Of a DNA stretch of 64,000 bases, positions 1 to 10,639 are shown one piece after another. Every line of letters starts with the position of its first letter. Position 1 is the stretch's first letter. The notes beneath the pieces were generated by a model, which was given only the letters and a program-made list of their open reading frames with translations, had not been told where the DNA came from and did no database searches. The DNA comes from Margaritifera margaritifera (Eukaryota; Mollusca; Bivalvia; Unionida; Margaritiferidae). The translations under genes and the position numbers were made by a program. Where the stretch lies: contig JAQPZY010001301.1 of the NCBI GenBank assembly GCA_029931535.1, positions 682,001 through 746,000 on the forward strand, given 5' to 3'.

Positions 1-42
1 GTTCAAGCATTGTTGATGTGTCGTTCATCTCGATGTTCAGAC

Positions 43-279
43 TTATATGCCCGCCCGCACCATGTAGCGTTCCATGATGCTGATGTCGCCGAGTCCTGGT
101 AGATCATCCTCTTTGATGCGAAACGTGTTAAAAGGTGAACACAGTCCCGTCGACATCCACTCGTACATGGCTTTGCAAAAGCTGCGGTACCAAACCCGGT
201 CCATATTCATGGGAATATGCGTGGGGTTCGGCGCTACCTTGCTAAAGTCAGATGGGTCTTTGGGATCCTCAGGTTCCAT
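43..279 (-). CDS. Short unidentified ORF (start of a gene or mobile-element ORF)
   Basis: A 78-codon ORF starts at an ATG at 279-277 and ends at TAA (45-43). Its composition looks coding: an acidic, proline-rich start (MEPEDPKDPSDFSK) followed by a Trp/Tyr/Met-rich stretch with DRVWYRSFCKAMYEWM. Just before the stop another frame opens and stays open to the window edge, so a frameshift or splice near position 46 may have cut a longer protein. The upstream leader holds a GA/CT tract and a GC-rich segment that recurs at 1848-1920. I do not recognise the family. It could be the first exon of a host gene or the N-terminus of a transposon ORF. Confidence 0.35.
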   Translation of the reverse strand: MEPEDPKDPSDFSKVAPNPTHIPMNMDRVWYRSFCKAMYEWMSTGLCSPFNTFRIKEDDLPGLGDISIMERYMVRAGI

Positions 280-334
280 AGCGCCGAGGCAGTTAAATTT
301 CTCACTCTATCACTCACTAATTTTCTCTCTCACT

Positions 335-416
335 CTCTCTCTCTCTCTCTCTGCGCGCACTGCTGCACGTTCGCACTGCCGTCTCAATACTCGCGAACTC
401 TGCACTAACCGCCCGT
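335..416. repeat. GC-rich leader-like repeat, copy 1
   Basis: A CT tract followed by about 70 bp starting GCGCGCACTGCTGCACGTTC is repeated in the same orientation at 1842-1920, with a few substitutions. The two copies flank the LINE remnant. It may be the 5' leader of the 43-279 ORF or part of a repeat family. Confidence 0.6.
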
Positions 417-479
417 AGACTATTTTTGTGATAAAGCTAAACGTGTAATAAACTCACTATACTCAATTGGATTAAATGC

Positions 480-1419
480 AAATGGAATGAAACCTGTACT
501 TTCTGTGAAAGTCTGCGAAAGGGTTATATTGCCGTCTGCTTTATATGGCTAAGAACTCTGGTTCAATATGACATATCAGGGCATTGACACATTGGAGAAT
601 ATACAATGATATTTCGCCCGGAGAGTACAAGGTTTCCCTCAAAGATCGCCGATAGGATCCACTACAGCATGCTTGGGAATGATTTCAATGGAAGTTCGCA
701 TAGATAAGAATAAACTTATATTTTTAGGTCGTATTTGTAGAACATCGGCAAATTAAACTGCTAAAAAGATTTTCTTCTGGACTGTTGGCAATTTGATTTT
801 TTACCCCAAACATAGCTATAATTCTTTTATATAAGATATATATTCTGTGCTCAAAAAGTATGATTTAGAAGATTATCTCAACGACTTTATTTTCACTGGA
901 AGGTTTCTAGACAAATTAACATGGAAAAACTTAATTGGGACAAGAATTTAGGTATTCGAGGAGAGAAAACATGAAATGAGTATCAGAAATCCAAGTGAGG
1001 GATTCAATCGATTTTTTAAAATTCATCCAGGATTAAAAATGCCCTATTTATGGAAACTTGCCTATATTGACTCAAGCAGAAAAATGGAGTATGCGACATT
1101 AATTCGTGTTGGTGGAATGACAACAAGAGCTGGAATGTGTCCCCTATGTGGGAAAACAAGTGATGATCGTATTTTACACATTTCAATGAATTGTCCCTTA
1201 ACCTTGGACGACAGAAAAAATTTGATGGAGAATCTATTTACATATAAGCCTCCAGAGATTTACCGTGATTTCTGTGATCAATTAGATGATAATATACTGA
1301 TTATGCTGCTTGGTGGTTTAAACGATATTTCGGAACAATTGGAATCATGGATAAATGTGATAAGACTATCTACCAAGTATTTCATTAAGGTAAATGATAT
1401 TATATATTCGATTGATTAG
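480..1419 (+). pseudogene. LINE (non-LTR retrotransposon) reverse-transcriptase C-terminal remnant
   Basis: Reading through a few stops, the first part (about 500-780) resembles the region after the RT core of metazoan LINE ORF2: a Leu-Pro-x-Ala-Leu-Tyr-Gly motif followed by ARRVQGFPQRS. An open frame from 976 to 1419 (147 codons) carries MCPLCGKTSDDRILHISMNC, a CxxC...H...C zinc-knuckle of the type that ends many LINE RT proteins (zf-RVT-like). In-frame stops near 550, 605 and 755 and the absence of the catalytic RT core show a 5'-truncated dead copy. The clade (CR1, RTE or other) cannot be assigned by eye. Confidence 0.65.
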
Positions 1420-1841
1420 AGAGCTTATAAAGAATCTAATGCAAGAAATAATTTTATCGAACTGCAAGGCGAGTAGTATATTAACTATTTTTGATGTGTA
1501 GTATTGTAAAAAGTATAATACAAATATATCTGATGCATATTAAATGATTTAACATAAAACAGTATCTCAGTTGATAGAAACTCAAAAGCAAGTGACTGTA
1601 AATAATTCCTTGCACAATACATATATTTCAAATATAATATTTTAAAGCATATGTAATTGCAAGTGTCGGGATTAATTGAGTTATAATGTTGCTCACTCAT
1701 GATGTATAAATAATTCATAGGGCTTCATAAGTTTAGAATTGCATATTTTCTTGCCTTTATGCATTGTACTGCATTTCTTCAAATTATCTCAAAATCTTCA
1801 GAAAATGGAGGAATAAAAGAATATCGATCAATCAATTAATC
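1420..1841. other. AT-rich stretch without recognisable features
   Basis: This is probably the 3' tail or flank of the LINE remnant. No convincing ORF, RNA gene or repeat structure is visible. Confidence 0.5.
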
Positions 1842-1920
1842 TCTCTCTCTGCGCGCACTGCTGCACGTTCGCTTTGCTGTCTCAATACTCGCAAACTCTG
1901 CACTAGCCGCCCGCTCCACT
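1842..1920. repeat. GC-rich leader-like repeat, copy 2
   Basis: Same segment as 335-416 (CT tract, then GCGCGCACTGCTGCACGTTC with minor changes). Here it runs on to GGTGAGT at about 1943, a good splice-donor match on the plus strand, so this copy could be a 5' untranslated exon of an unseen plus-strand transcript. No coding exon is evident downstream. Confidence 0.55.
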
Positions 1921-1944
1921 CGCCTCTAGTGCACGTAACTTTGG

Positions 1945-2455
1945 TGAGTTGTTTTGTTGATTCTTTATATAACTAATACGTTAATATCGTATACGCTAAG
2001 CAATATATGTTTATAATATGAGAAAGTGAACTAGATGCAACACTTTTTTGCACAAAAATTAATTATATAATAAAGAACGCCCTAACACGGGACTATTTTG
2101 TACAGTAGCTCGAAAAGAACTAGCCCATATTGCGGTCTGTTTTGTTTTTCCTGCGCTGGAGCTTGGCCAGTATGTAATCATTTAAACATTCCCGACAAAA
2201 TCACGCCTCTATACGTTTCATTTTCCGCATAAACGTCAATGCGATGACAGTGCACTTCACCTTCTTAGTCTCTGCCTATGTACATTGCAGTATTCTGCTC
2301 TAGATATATAATTTTCTCCCAGCAACAACAAAACGCACATATTAAAAGTACGCCCTCGTTGTGATGGTATATTCAATGCAATATATTTCCTTCAAATAAA
2401 ATAATTCTTCAAATAAGATATTTTACTATGCCACTGGCAGTGGCACGCTTGCACA
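1945..2455. other. Unassigned intergenic DNA
   Basis: I see no ORF with coding character, RNA gene or repeat in this stretch. Confidence 0.5.
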
Positions 2456-2458
2456 TTA

Positions 2459-2683
2459 AAAGAGTACCATATGGGCGCTAGGGGACAGGGCCGAATCAGT
2501 CTGGTGGGGGCGAGCCTCGAGGCTCTCGAACCACTTTTGCATTATCTCTGGAGACAAGCAATGTTTTTTTGGATCGTGCCAGAAACGACAAGGTGTCTGC
2601 GGATAGGGAGTGAAAATGGCGAAAAAAGGCATAGGATCGGTGAACTTTTGGTTTGGTAACCCTCTCTGTTGCTTCTCTGTCAA
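2459..2683 (-). CDS. Possible terminal exon of the coiled-coil gene (weak)
   Basis: An open minus-strand frame begins after a TTGACAG acceptor-like site (2684-2690) and ends at TAA. It could be entered in phase 1, matching the phase in which exon B1 (3201-3287) leaves. The product would be non-coiled, with PFFAIFTPYPQTPCRFWHD and a tail ending SAHMVLF. Against it: the acceptor has a poor pyrimidine tract, the upstream half lies in a dispersed mollusc-type repeat, and no polyadenylation signal is obvious downstream. It may instead be a chance frame in a repeat. Confidence 0.2.
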
Positions 2684-3150
2684 ATTTGTTGAAATTCTGT
2701 CTGGCGGTTTTTGAGACAAGGTCATATAAAGTTTCTCTATTTATACTTATGGTTAGCATATATGATGGAGGATTGGCACAATTTTTACAAAACAACAAGA
2801 CCTTTAAACTAGAATGCTTTTTCTCACGTTTGTTTGATTTCTGCGCAATTCGTACCACTTTAAATTACAGTGGTGCAGCAAAGATTGGCTCATGGCAGGA
2901 ATCCCTCTCGAAAATCCCCAACCAGAAATTATCGTATGTATGGACGCCAGTTTATTCAGCTGGGGAGCCCACATGTTAGCATGCTTCGACATGGTCAGTG
3001 GCAAGTGAAACTGTTCTAATGTTTTTTGAGAAGAAGTATTAAACAGCAAATACTGACAGACGCTGGACGTCGCACTTTGGATAACACACGCCGAACGCCG
3101 GGATAAACCTTTAAAAAACTTAGCCTTATGGTCATTTGGGCTAAACAACT
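2665..3150. repeat. Dispersed mollusc-type repeat, copy 1
   Basis: Contains the ATATATGATGGAGGATTGGC block and, further on, AACAGCAAATACTGACAGACG. Related blocks recur at 10640-11530 and 23080-23710. From memory they resemble a widespread bivalve repeat with a TTTGATGGATCGGCATGATT-like core and a CATAAGCTCACTTTGCC end. The family name is not known to me. Confidence 0.5.
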
Positions 3151-3200
3151 TAGCATAAAATTGCATACTTCTACAAAGTTATCAATAAATGGATAAATAC

Positions 3201-3287
3201 CTTCAAGTTGTTTTTTCTCTTGCTGACAAAAGCTAATCATACTCTCCAATTCCTTCTGTTGAGCTTCGACTTGGCTTGTAAGACTCT
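3201..3287 (-). CDS. Coiled-coil exon B1
   Basis: An 87 bp, 29-codon exon, phase 1 on both sides: acceptor CTTACAG, donor GAAG|GTATTT. The product includes SLTSQVEAQQKELESM and ends EKKQLE, with heptad-like Leu/Val/Met spacing. It is the most 3' well-supported exon and follows C1 in the transcript. Its 29 residues are one more than four heptads, so it shifts the register by one, unlike type A. Its intact paralogue is B2 and its dead paralogue B3. Confidence 0.7.
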
Positions 3288-4132
3288 CTGTAAGAAAACA
3301 TAAATGTGCAATCTGTTAGAGTCCATTACAGGCGTACCATCTTTGTGTAGAAAACAAAACACTTCACGAAATTAAACACGATAACTAAAAACCTTTAAAA
3401 CATTGGAACTCGGTTATTTTGAGCTTGTAAGTGAATGTCAGTTTCAATTAGAAGACAATATAATTTATAGTACACGACGGTAACCATTGAATCATTACAC
3501 CAATGGACCATTTTAGCAAGCCATTGAGCTTAACTTTCAGCTGCGAGGCAAAACTGGTACAATGCTATAATTTTACCAATTCAACATTATTTGAAACATT
3601 ACCACTTAATATAACCCAAAATAACTGAGCTTTGGTGTTGTCAAATTTATTTTTATCATTTTGAATTCGGTGAATTACTTCCTTCTCGGAAAATTGTGTA
3701 ATTATGAGAACGTCTTGAAATGGAGTTTGCATGATATTAATTCATCTCACTAACATATAAATACAGTGCAAATCTGTAGGAAATAGTCAAAATACACCAC
3801 AGTGACAAATGTGTAAGGAATGCTTTCGAATTCCCTATTGATTTCTTATTACTTAACTCTTTTACGTTTTTTAACAATGTTGAACTTGTATAATAATAAG
3901 ACTTCATGATCTTGTAAGCAAAATTACATTCAAAATATAATATCATAAACTGCTATCTTTACTACACCATGCACACACAACAAGGTATTGAATATCTACT
4001 GGCTCACTGCAAAAGTTTACTGTGAATTAATTTTCTTTTGTAGGTACAATTTAAATGATATTAGAATAAACTGCAAATTTTGTTGGAACGTATATGCCAG
4101 TTAGTGAAATGCGTGATATTCTTCCATTTAAA

Positions 4133-4136
<4 letters not shown>

Positions 4137-4224
<88 letters not shown>

Positions 4225-4231
4225 GAGAGAG
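4137..4231. repeat. (TA)n(GA)n compound microsatellite
   Basis: About 54 bp of TA followed by about 40 bp of GA with one GTGA interruption, lying in the intron between exons C1 and B1. Confidence 0.95.
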
Positions 4232-4689
4232 GTACTTCTTGAACAGAAGCAAATCTATTGTATTTCAGACTATAAATATATTATGGAACATGGATGCCCT
4301 ACCAGTAAAAGTAATGACCTAAGCGCAAAATGGAATGAAGGTGCAATACATGGACGTGTGGACAGATGGACAGACAAGTGCAACATTACGTGTGGTTACC
4401 ATTGGTGTTGTGGAAAATGAAAGGTGTGTACTTCCGTTGCGAATGAAAGCTATACATTACAACATACACCGTCCACTGACGTAATATGTTTAGTGCAAGC
4501 ATTATGATGGTATAGTGACATTACAAGCCCAGTGAAATCATAGTACAATGCAGCATTACCTTTACAGTAGACGTGTCATCAAAACGTTTTAAGTGAACGT
4601 GTCAAGGGGTTCTTCCGAAACAAAACAACAACCCCTAAGGTTTTCTGGGGTAATGAAAATAAATGTTTTGAATATAATATAACACTCAC

Positions 4690-4740
4690 TTTGTTCTTCC
4701 AGAAGATCATTCAGGCTCGTTCTCTCATCTTCCAAAGATT
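4690..4740 (-). CDS. Coiled-coil exon C1
   Basis: A 51 bp, 17-codon exon, phase 1 on both sides: acceptor AACTTTTCAG, donor CAAA|GTGAGT, which is close to consensus and stronger than the type A donors. The product is ESLEDERTSLNDLLEEQ. Joined after A1 its split codon is GAA; joined to B1 it gives AAG. The only other copy (25345-25400) is dead. Confidence 0.65.
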
Positions 4741-5049
4741 CTGAAAAGTTACAGACATGTTTTTCAAATATCATTAGAGTGTAAACAATTCTGAGCAAAC
4801 TACACGCTTGTTGACTTAAACTACTGTGATTGTCAGTTCATGTATTTTGATAAATAAGTGTTCAGCAAACTATGTTTCTTGCGTATACAATATGGACAGA
4901 AATAACATGGGTTATGTGGAACGTGGTACCTTACCTGCACTCCATCCAATTAAAATGTCACTCACATGTCTGATTTTCAAAACCTGCAGTACAAAACATT
5001 AACATTGAATCTTTACATTAATGACGACTATGTTGCCGGAAGAAAAGAA

Positions 5050-5190
5050 ACAGTGATACCTATATCTTAGGACAGCTGTAGTGCCTATATCTCATCACAG
5101 TGATACGAAGTTCTAACTACAGTGATACCTATATCTCAACACTGTGATACCAAAAATACCTATATATCACAAAGTTGTTCACAGGTAAGA
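5050..5190. repeat. Degenerate minisatellite, about 20 bp period
   Basis: Several imperfect copies of CAGTGATACCTATATCTCA. The same array recurs at the equivalent place in module copy 2 (12660-12850) and copy 3 (25705-25870), so it existed before the triplication. Confidence 0.7.
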
Positions 5191-5199
5191 CAAAAATAA

Positions 5200-6200
5200 A
5201 GTTTGTCACAAAAGTCTAACATGCAAAACATTAACAGACATAATACTGATCCTGATAAAATGGACTTCTTCTCTATGCTTTTCTCACCGTAGATGATGAG
5301 ACACTACAACTTCGTACATTCCACCAAATTCACTGAGTGTTACAAAACAAAACTTAAAAATATTATTATAAGCTAGTTTATGGACTGAAATACATTCTTG
5401 AAAGAGGAAAACATGAGAAATTAGATTAATTGTAGAGCAAGTATGGATTATCTGTAGCCACCCACCAAATAAATAATAATTTGTTTTTAAAAAGTCTACT
5501 AATAGAGGCGAGATGGTTTTGAAAGTCTCTTATGAAAGTTTTAAAATTGATGCGTTACACTGAATAGGCTGACAAAATTCCAAGCTTAATTAAATACTTT
5601 TTAAAACAGATATAAATACTGTATACACAATATTGATATCATCATAAAATTTAATGAATCCATGCTCTCAGCATATTAAAGAATATTGAGTGTATAATTT
5701 CTCTATCTAAGTATGTTCTATGTGCTCTGAATACAACGCCATGAACAAGAATGAACTGAAATATGATTACTTTATTTCAAGAATGTGACTATCAAACAAC
5801 AAATAACATGGAAATCTGCCGACAGTCTATCTACCAAGTCATTTCCATTACAAGGTCCTTACAACATAGCAACAATTATATATCTCAGTTTTGGTACCGT
5901 CCGTCTGGATGGTCATCTCGATTGTAGCAAATGCATTATGATCTTGGCATCAGAACATTTTAATGTTATTACAATTTAAGGGAAAATCCTGTTTACTTAG
6001 GAACGTTCATAAACTATGTTTATTTATATTGTATGCTTTACAGTACGAGTAAAATGCTATGGATATGCAGTTCTACAGATTGAGGCAGTGAATGAGTCTC
6101 ATAAATGTCTTTTTTTTTTGTTTTTTTTTTGTATAGAGGCCAAATTGAAACAGTTTAAGCGATCACTACACTAAGTTCCTTATACATTTGTTTTTCATTT
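5200..6200. other. Intron sequence
   Basis: AT-rich sequence inside the intron between A1 and C1. Its start aligns with 12856-13045 (AAAATAAAGTTTGTCA landmark). No exon with both splice sites and an open phase-1 frame was found by eye. Confidence 0.45.
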
Positions 6201-6219
6201 TTTTCTACACTGTTAAGAA

Positions 6220-6330
6220 ATCCAGTGCATTAGTTATAAGTTCAGATGTACCAAAACTATCTTCCTTATGTGGGACACTAACATGGACACCGTATAAAAA
6301 CAATCAGCAAAGGTTATGTTCCATTTTCTG
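6220..6330. repeat. Intronic repeat block, copy 1
   Basis: The block AAATCCAGTGCATTAGTTAT...CAAAGGTTATGTTCCATTTT recurs at about 8825-8930, 19590-19690 and 27075-27190. It is an internal landmark of the duplicated modules. Confidence 0.6.
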
Positions 6331-6460
6331 GGGTAACCGGCCAAAATCCCCCAGGCTAATACCCCCCTCCCCGGCCTATAACCGCTAGGGTAAATACCCC
6401 CAGAAAATACCCCCCATGGATATTAACTACCCGGTATAAACTCCCAGGCCAAACACCCCA
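6330..6460. repeat. C-rich degenerate minisatellite
   Basis: Imperfect copies of a unit like GGTAAATACCCCC follow the intronic block, in strong compositional contrast to the AT-rich surroundings. It is absent from the paralogous positions near 8930, 19690 and 27190. Confidence 0.6.
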
Positions 6461-7520
6461 CAAAATTGTAAGTAACACTTACTGAACAAGTATGAAACTC
6501 GCGGCTTGATCAAAGGGTTGTCAAATGAGAAAACAAAAAGGTGGTGCCCTTACAAGCTAAGGATTAAGGCCATGCATGCACAGGAAGTTGTAGAACTCTA
6601 CTTGACACTGAACAAGTATTAAATTCGCGGCTTGATCAAAATGATTGTCAACTTTAAAAGCAAGGTGAGTGCTGCGCTTCCTTTACAAGCCACGTGCATC
6701 GTTTTCTCAACTGTAGTATAAACAATTTTAATCTTCACTTGACTTTCAGCGTCACACAGACGATCAGTTATATTCTGTAATACTTATGTTTACTCCCTGA
6801 AGTCTACAATTTAATGATGAAGTACAATTATATGGCGTGTATGCTAAATAAATGTGTTTGATGTCTTTGATGGTCAACAATTTTGCGATGTATGTACGTG
6901 CATGTGTGTATGTATTTTAGTTTGCTATTGATTTTAGTCTATTTTGATAGTATCATACATCCTTCCTTTTAGGGGTAAAACGAGAACATTTATCATTAAG
7001 CATGCATATTTGTTTCAGCGGTATATATTATTTGTAGTTTTAATTTACAAGTCTACTTGATAATATTTGGAGCCTTATTTTGTTTAACAGCATACATATA
7101 TGTTATTATCCCATGGGTAGACTGATAGAAAGTAGATACATGTAAAAAAAAATGTAAAACTATGTAAAGATCAAATAAAAACAATACTATTTCTGTTTTG
7201 TGTTTATTTTTTAAAATCGTTTTCTTATTAGTTTTCGGGACCAGTATGACTGTAAGAACTGAACATTACAAATGCAAGAATCTGCATTTTTCTAGATGAC
7301 AGATCATTTGGTTAATTTTTTGTAACTGTCACCCATCTGTAAATTACATAAATTATATATTTCCTAAATAAACTTCAGCACCCGACGACATTTATGTTTT
7401 ACATTTTTTTTTCTTTTCTTTTTCATCTTGTATACTGTAGATGACAAAGATGAAGAGACTAATAGCACTTGAAGCGTTTCGGGATAATTAATTAGTCTTG
7501 ATTTCTACTTATAGTTGGGT

Positions 7521-7521
7521 C

Positions 7522-7572
<51 letters not shown>
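7521..7572. repeat. (CT)n microsatellite
   Basis: About 50 bp of nearly pure CT in the A1-C1 intron. Confidence 0.95.
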
Positions 7573-7575
<3 letters not shown>

Positions 7576-8324
7576 ATATTTTGCCTGCCTTCTTCCTTAT
7601 TATCCATTATCCCTCTAACTCTCTCCGCAGGGAAATTAACTGTACACTTGTTATTAAGTTATGAGGATGGTTTATACTACTAAATAAAAGAAATCGCTTC
7701 ACATAAAGTTCTCATAAATAAGTTGATAGACATTATTTGCATATGCATCAGTTACAATTAAAGTATTCCAAGACTGCCTAGCAGGACTGCCTAGCTTTAG
7801 CAGCCAAATCGTTAGCTAACTTAGCGTTTATGTGAGTGTGCTTGCGCGTGTGCGCGAGAATGTGCATGTTATTCCATTGCTCTGTCTAGGGTACAAAATG
7901 CCCTTCAAGCTCTTACCTAACTTTCACTTCAATATTTTAATAATTTCATACAATCAACAATGTGTTTGCTTTTTTCCTGGAAATTTCAGATTCACTATTT
8001 ATACAAACAATATGTCACTGCATCAGTCATGACACTCCATTCTTATAAAATGAAGTAACTAGAAGTTATTTTCAAAATATCATATCACCAAACATTTACT
8101 CAAACACTGGCATTAACTATATTTGACTTTTTCAATGCTTGATTTGTTCACTGTCTTTGAGGCACTTACCATAATTAAGCATTAGAAATCGAGACACAAA
8201 TTTGATTCGTTATATACTTACAAATCAAAATCTGAAAAAGTTCCTAAATAATGAGCAATGTAATACAACACTATACATAATCTACCTTCGTGGAGAAATA
8301 ATAAAAAAGATTATCCTGAACTGG

Positions 8325-8395
8325 AATATGATCTCACTAGCTCTCTAGTCATAGTCAGGCACGATTTCCGCTCGGCCACGCTTACATCTAGAGGA
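8325..8395 (-). repeat. tRNA-like (SINE-type) remnant, module copy 1
   Basis: The minus strand reads GTGGCCGAGCGG, an A-box-like tRNA start, about 30 bp before a decayed B-box region (GAGATCATATTCC). It aligns with the better-preserved copy at 17380-17490. It is too decayed to be a tRNA gene. Confidence 0.45.
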
Positions 8396-9406
8396 TAAAT
8401 AACCTTTTTAATGCCTAAATTGCATACATTTAGTACAGAAAAAAAGAAAGACAAAAAACAAACAAACAAACAAACAAAAAACAAAAAAGCAACAAATTCA
8501 GTCAACTAAACATGCCAACCACTTATGAAATAAAAATCACTAACCTGCCTAAATGAGCAGGCCTGTTTTAACCACTGATTGTTGTCAATCTTAGAGCTCA
8601 TTATTGCCAAACTCCAAAAACCTTCTAGATTTTATTAGTTCCTGCCCTGTCACTCAAATAAATGTTACATTACCTCCCATGCCCTCTCCCCCACAGAAAT
8701 TCATTTCATTCAGCACGGTGTCATGATGTCACGGTGCAGGTTACTATTTATTTACTACTCTGGATATCACTACATTAATTTAGGTCATTATATTTTCCAT
8801 TCATTTTGTATACATCTTTAATGAAATCCAGTGCAGATGCACCAAGACCATCGTATGTTTCGGCGCTAATGCGGACATAACATAGCCAAAATCAGCATAG
8901 GTTATTTTGAATTTTCTGAAAATGGTTGCATTAGAAATAACTGAAATTCCCAATCCAATTTTTTTTTCTTAATCGGCCGAATCACACTTGTTTGCTTTAT
9001 TATCATACGCAAGACACGGAAGCTAAGCTCACTAAACAGTTAATTTTGTCCATTAGATTTAATGCTACTTTCAACTGAATGCAAGTAACGTTCGTCACTG
9101 GGTAGCAAATTCCAGGTAAAATCAGAGAAATTATGAATGATCAGAAAATATAGAACTGCATAGATATTAGTTGCCATAACTTTGGTATACACAGTCAGAA
9201 GGAGTGTCATAAACTCACATGTATATTGATTTCCAATTGCCAGACGTTATTTACTGTTGGCGATGTTGAATTTTAGAATTTGTTGCCTCAGGGCAAAAAT
9301 ATGTGTTACATGATTGATAATTAACCGGACCAGGAGTCTAAATGTATATTTATCAAAGCTATTTGTGTCATATTGCATAGACTCTTTTCCACAGAAAACA
9401 AATTAC

Positions 9407-9532
9407 CAGTTCTTTTCTGAGTCTCTTGTAAAAGTTGATCTTTCTCTCCGATCTGTTTCTCGGCGTTTGAAAGTTTCTGCAAGAGGCTATCTTGCTCTCT
9501 CTCGAAATTCTGTTGTTTACAAACAATTTCAT
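9407..9532 (-). CDS. Coiled-coil cassette exon A1
   Basis: 126 bp, 42 codons, acceptor AATTTTCAG, donor ACTG|GTAATT. It is the most diverged intact A exon: relative to the array consensus it has I3, C5, Q7, R12, Q14, S16, L18, N23, EKQ at 25-27, G29, Q36, Q39, R41 and T42. Even so it keeps the length, phase and core positions L17, L21, A24, I28 and L35, which argues for past selection on the protein. It lies in founder module 1, before C1 in the transcript. Confidence 0.75.
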
Positions 9533-9786
9533 CTGAAAATTAAAGTAAGGAAAGATGGTTAAAATACTCCCATAAATATTTTGACTGTGAAAGAATTGCT
9601 GGATATTGTGAGAAAGGTATGAAATCTTGCACTAATTATGAACTTATTGCATTATGAATTCCAAATACGACAAAATTCAAATTCTTGCCCTTTCAGATGG
9701 AAATGTACTCACTATACTATATATTTCATATACACCTGGATGATGAGCATCATAAAATTAATATGGACGCAATTAATTAATAATAG

Positions 9787-9787
<1 letters not shown>

Positions 9788-9876
<89 letters not shown>
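9788..9876. repeat. (TA)n microsatellite
   Basis: About 88 bp of pure TA immediately before a foldback element (9895-10125). Confidence 0.95.
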
Positions 9877-9879
<3 letters not shown>

Positions 9880-9894
9880 AGAAAGACTGTTATC

Positions 9895-10125
9895 ATAGAG
9901 GTTAGAGAATCTTTAATCCCTACTCTAATGAGATTCGATCCCGGGTCCACGGATTAAGACAACCATCAGATGGATGCCGTAACCCGCAGACCCGAATTCG
10001 AATCTCAGCAGAGTACCAATTATAAATTATCTAACCTGTATGATAATATTATTTCTCCTAAAAAATTCACTTTATATTATCACGCATCCTCCTGTAGGAT
10101 AGCGGGATAGCCCTTTCCGCTCTTT
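9895..10125. mobile_element. Foldback element with tRNA-like B boxes, copy 1
   Basis: Two inverted arms: GAGGTTAGAGAATCTTTAAT... on the left and ...AAATTATCTAACCTGTATG on the right. Each carries a B-box-like GATTCGA / TTCGAATC motif, on opposite strands, around a core with GGGTCCACGG and CCGCAGACCC. The right flank ends ATAGCCCTTTCCGCTC. Related pieces lie at 10335-10505, 32821-33022, 38717-38785 and 43392-43460. It is non-coding, so either a MITE-like foldback or a tRNA-derived element in head-to-head arrangement. Confidence 0.6.
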
Positions 10126-10334
10126 TTGGGGTACATTTGTAACGCTCTTTAATAACCGCTGTATTCCTTAGTTTCTGTCGTAGGAATCTGGAGTGACTTT
10201 GTACATAGATGAGAATTAATTACTGGGTTGATATGCGAGTGTGTCTGCACAAATACTTATATCAGCGTCTTTGTAGTATCCTTTTTTGAGGATGTATACT
10301 TGGTCGAGGGGGTATAGGGGTTGGTGCGTGCAGG

Positions 10335-10505
10335 CAAGGCGATGGGTGCCGTAACCCGTGGACCCGGGTTTGAATCTCAGTAGAGTAAGAATTAAAAATG
10401 CTCTAATCCGTGTGATAATATTATTCCTCCTTAAAAATGTTCTTTATATTATCATGCATCCTCATGTAGAATCCAGGGATAGCACTTTCCGGCCATTTGG
10501 TTAAA
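10335..10505. mobile_element. Foldback element, copy 2 (left arm missing)
   Basis: Starts within the core (GTAACCCGTGGACCCGGGTT), then TTTGAATCTCAGTAGAG, the right arm and the flank ending GATAGCACTTTCCGG. It lies only 210 bp from copy 1 and in the same orientation. Confidence 0.55.
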
Positions 10506-10639
10506 AAAATGGAGCAGATTGGTCCGAGATTGCTCAATTGGCTGACCTCTGCTTAAAATTCAAATGCATGAGCAGTTCTGAATCAGTGGTATAAATTTCG
10601 TCTGTGCTGTTGATTTAATATGTTAGGGATATTGTTGTA

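Larger units (their letters stand above)
2650..9560. repeat. Founder module, copy 1 (carries exons B1, C1 and A1)
   Basis: Colinear with 10640-22330 and 23080-29230. The shared landmarks, in order, are a dispersed repeat, exon B, a TA/GA tract, exon C, a minisatellite built on GTGATACCTATATCTCA, a block starting GAAATCCAGTGCATTAG, a tRNA-like block and exon A. All copies have diverged by many substitutions and indels, so the triplication is older than the amplification at 29-55 kb. Confidence 0.6.

Noticed and set aside
4080..4322. ORF with long Ile-Tyr and Arg-Glu dipeptide runs (similar ones at 9638, 22365, 26600, 33026, 38559)
   Set aside because: These are translations of TA, GA and CT microsatellites, not proteins.
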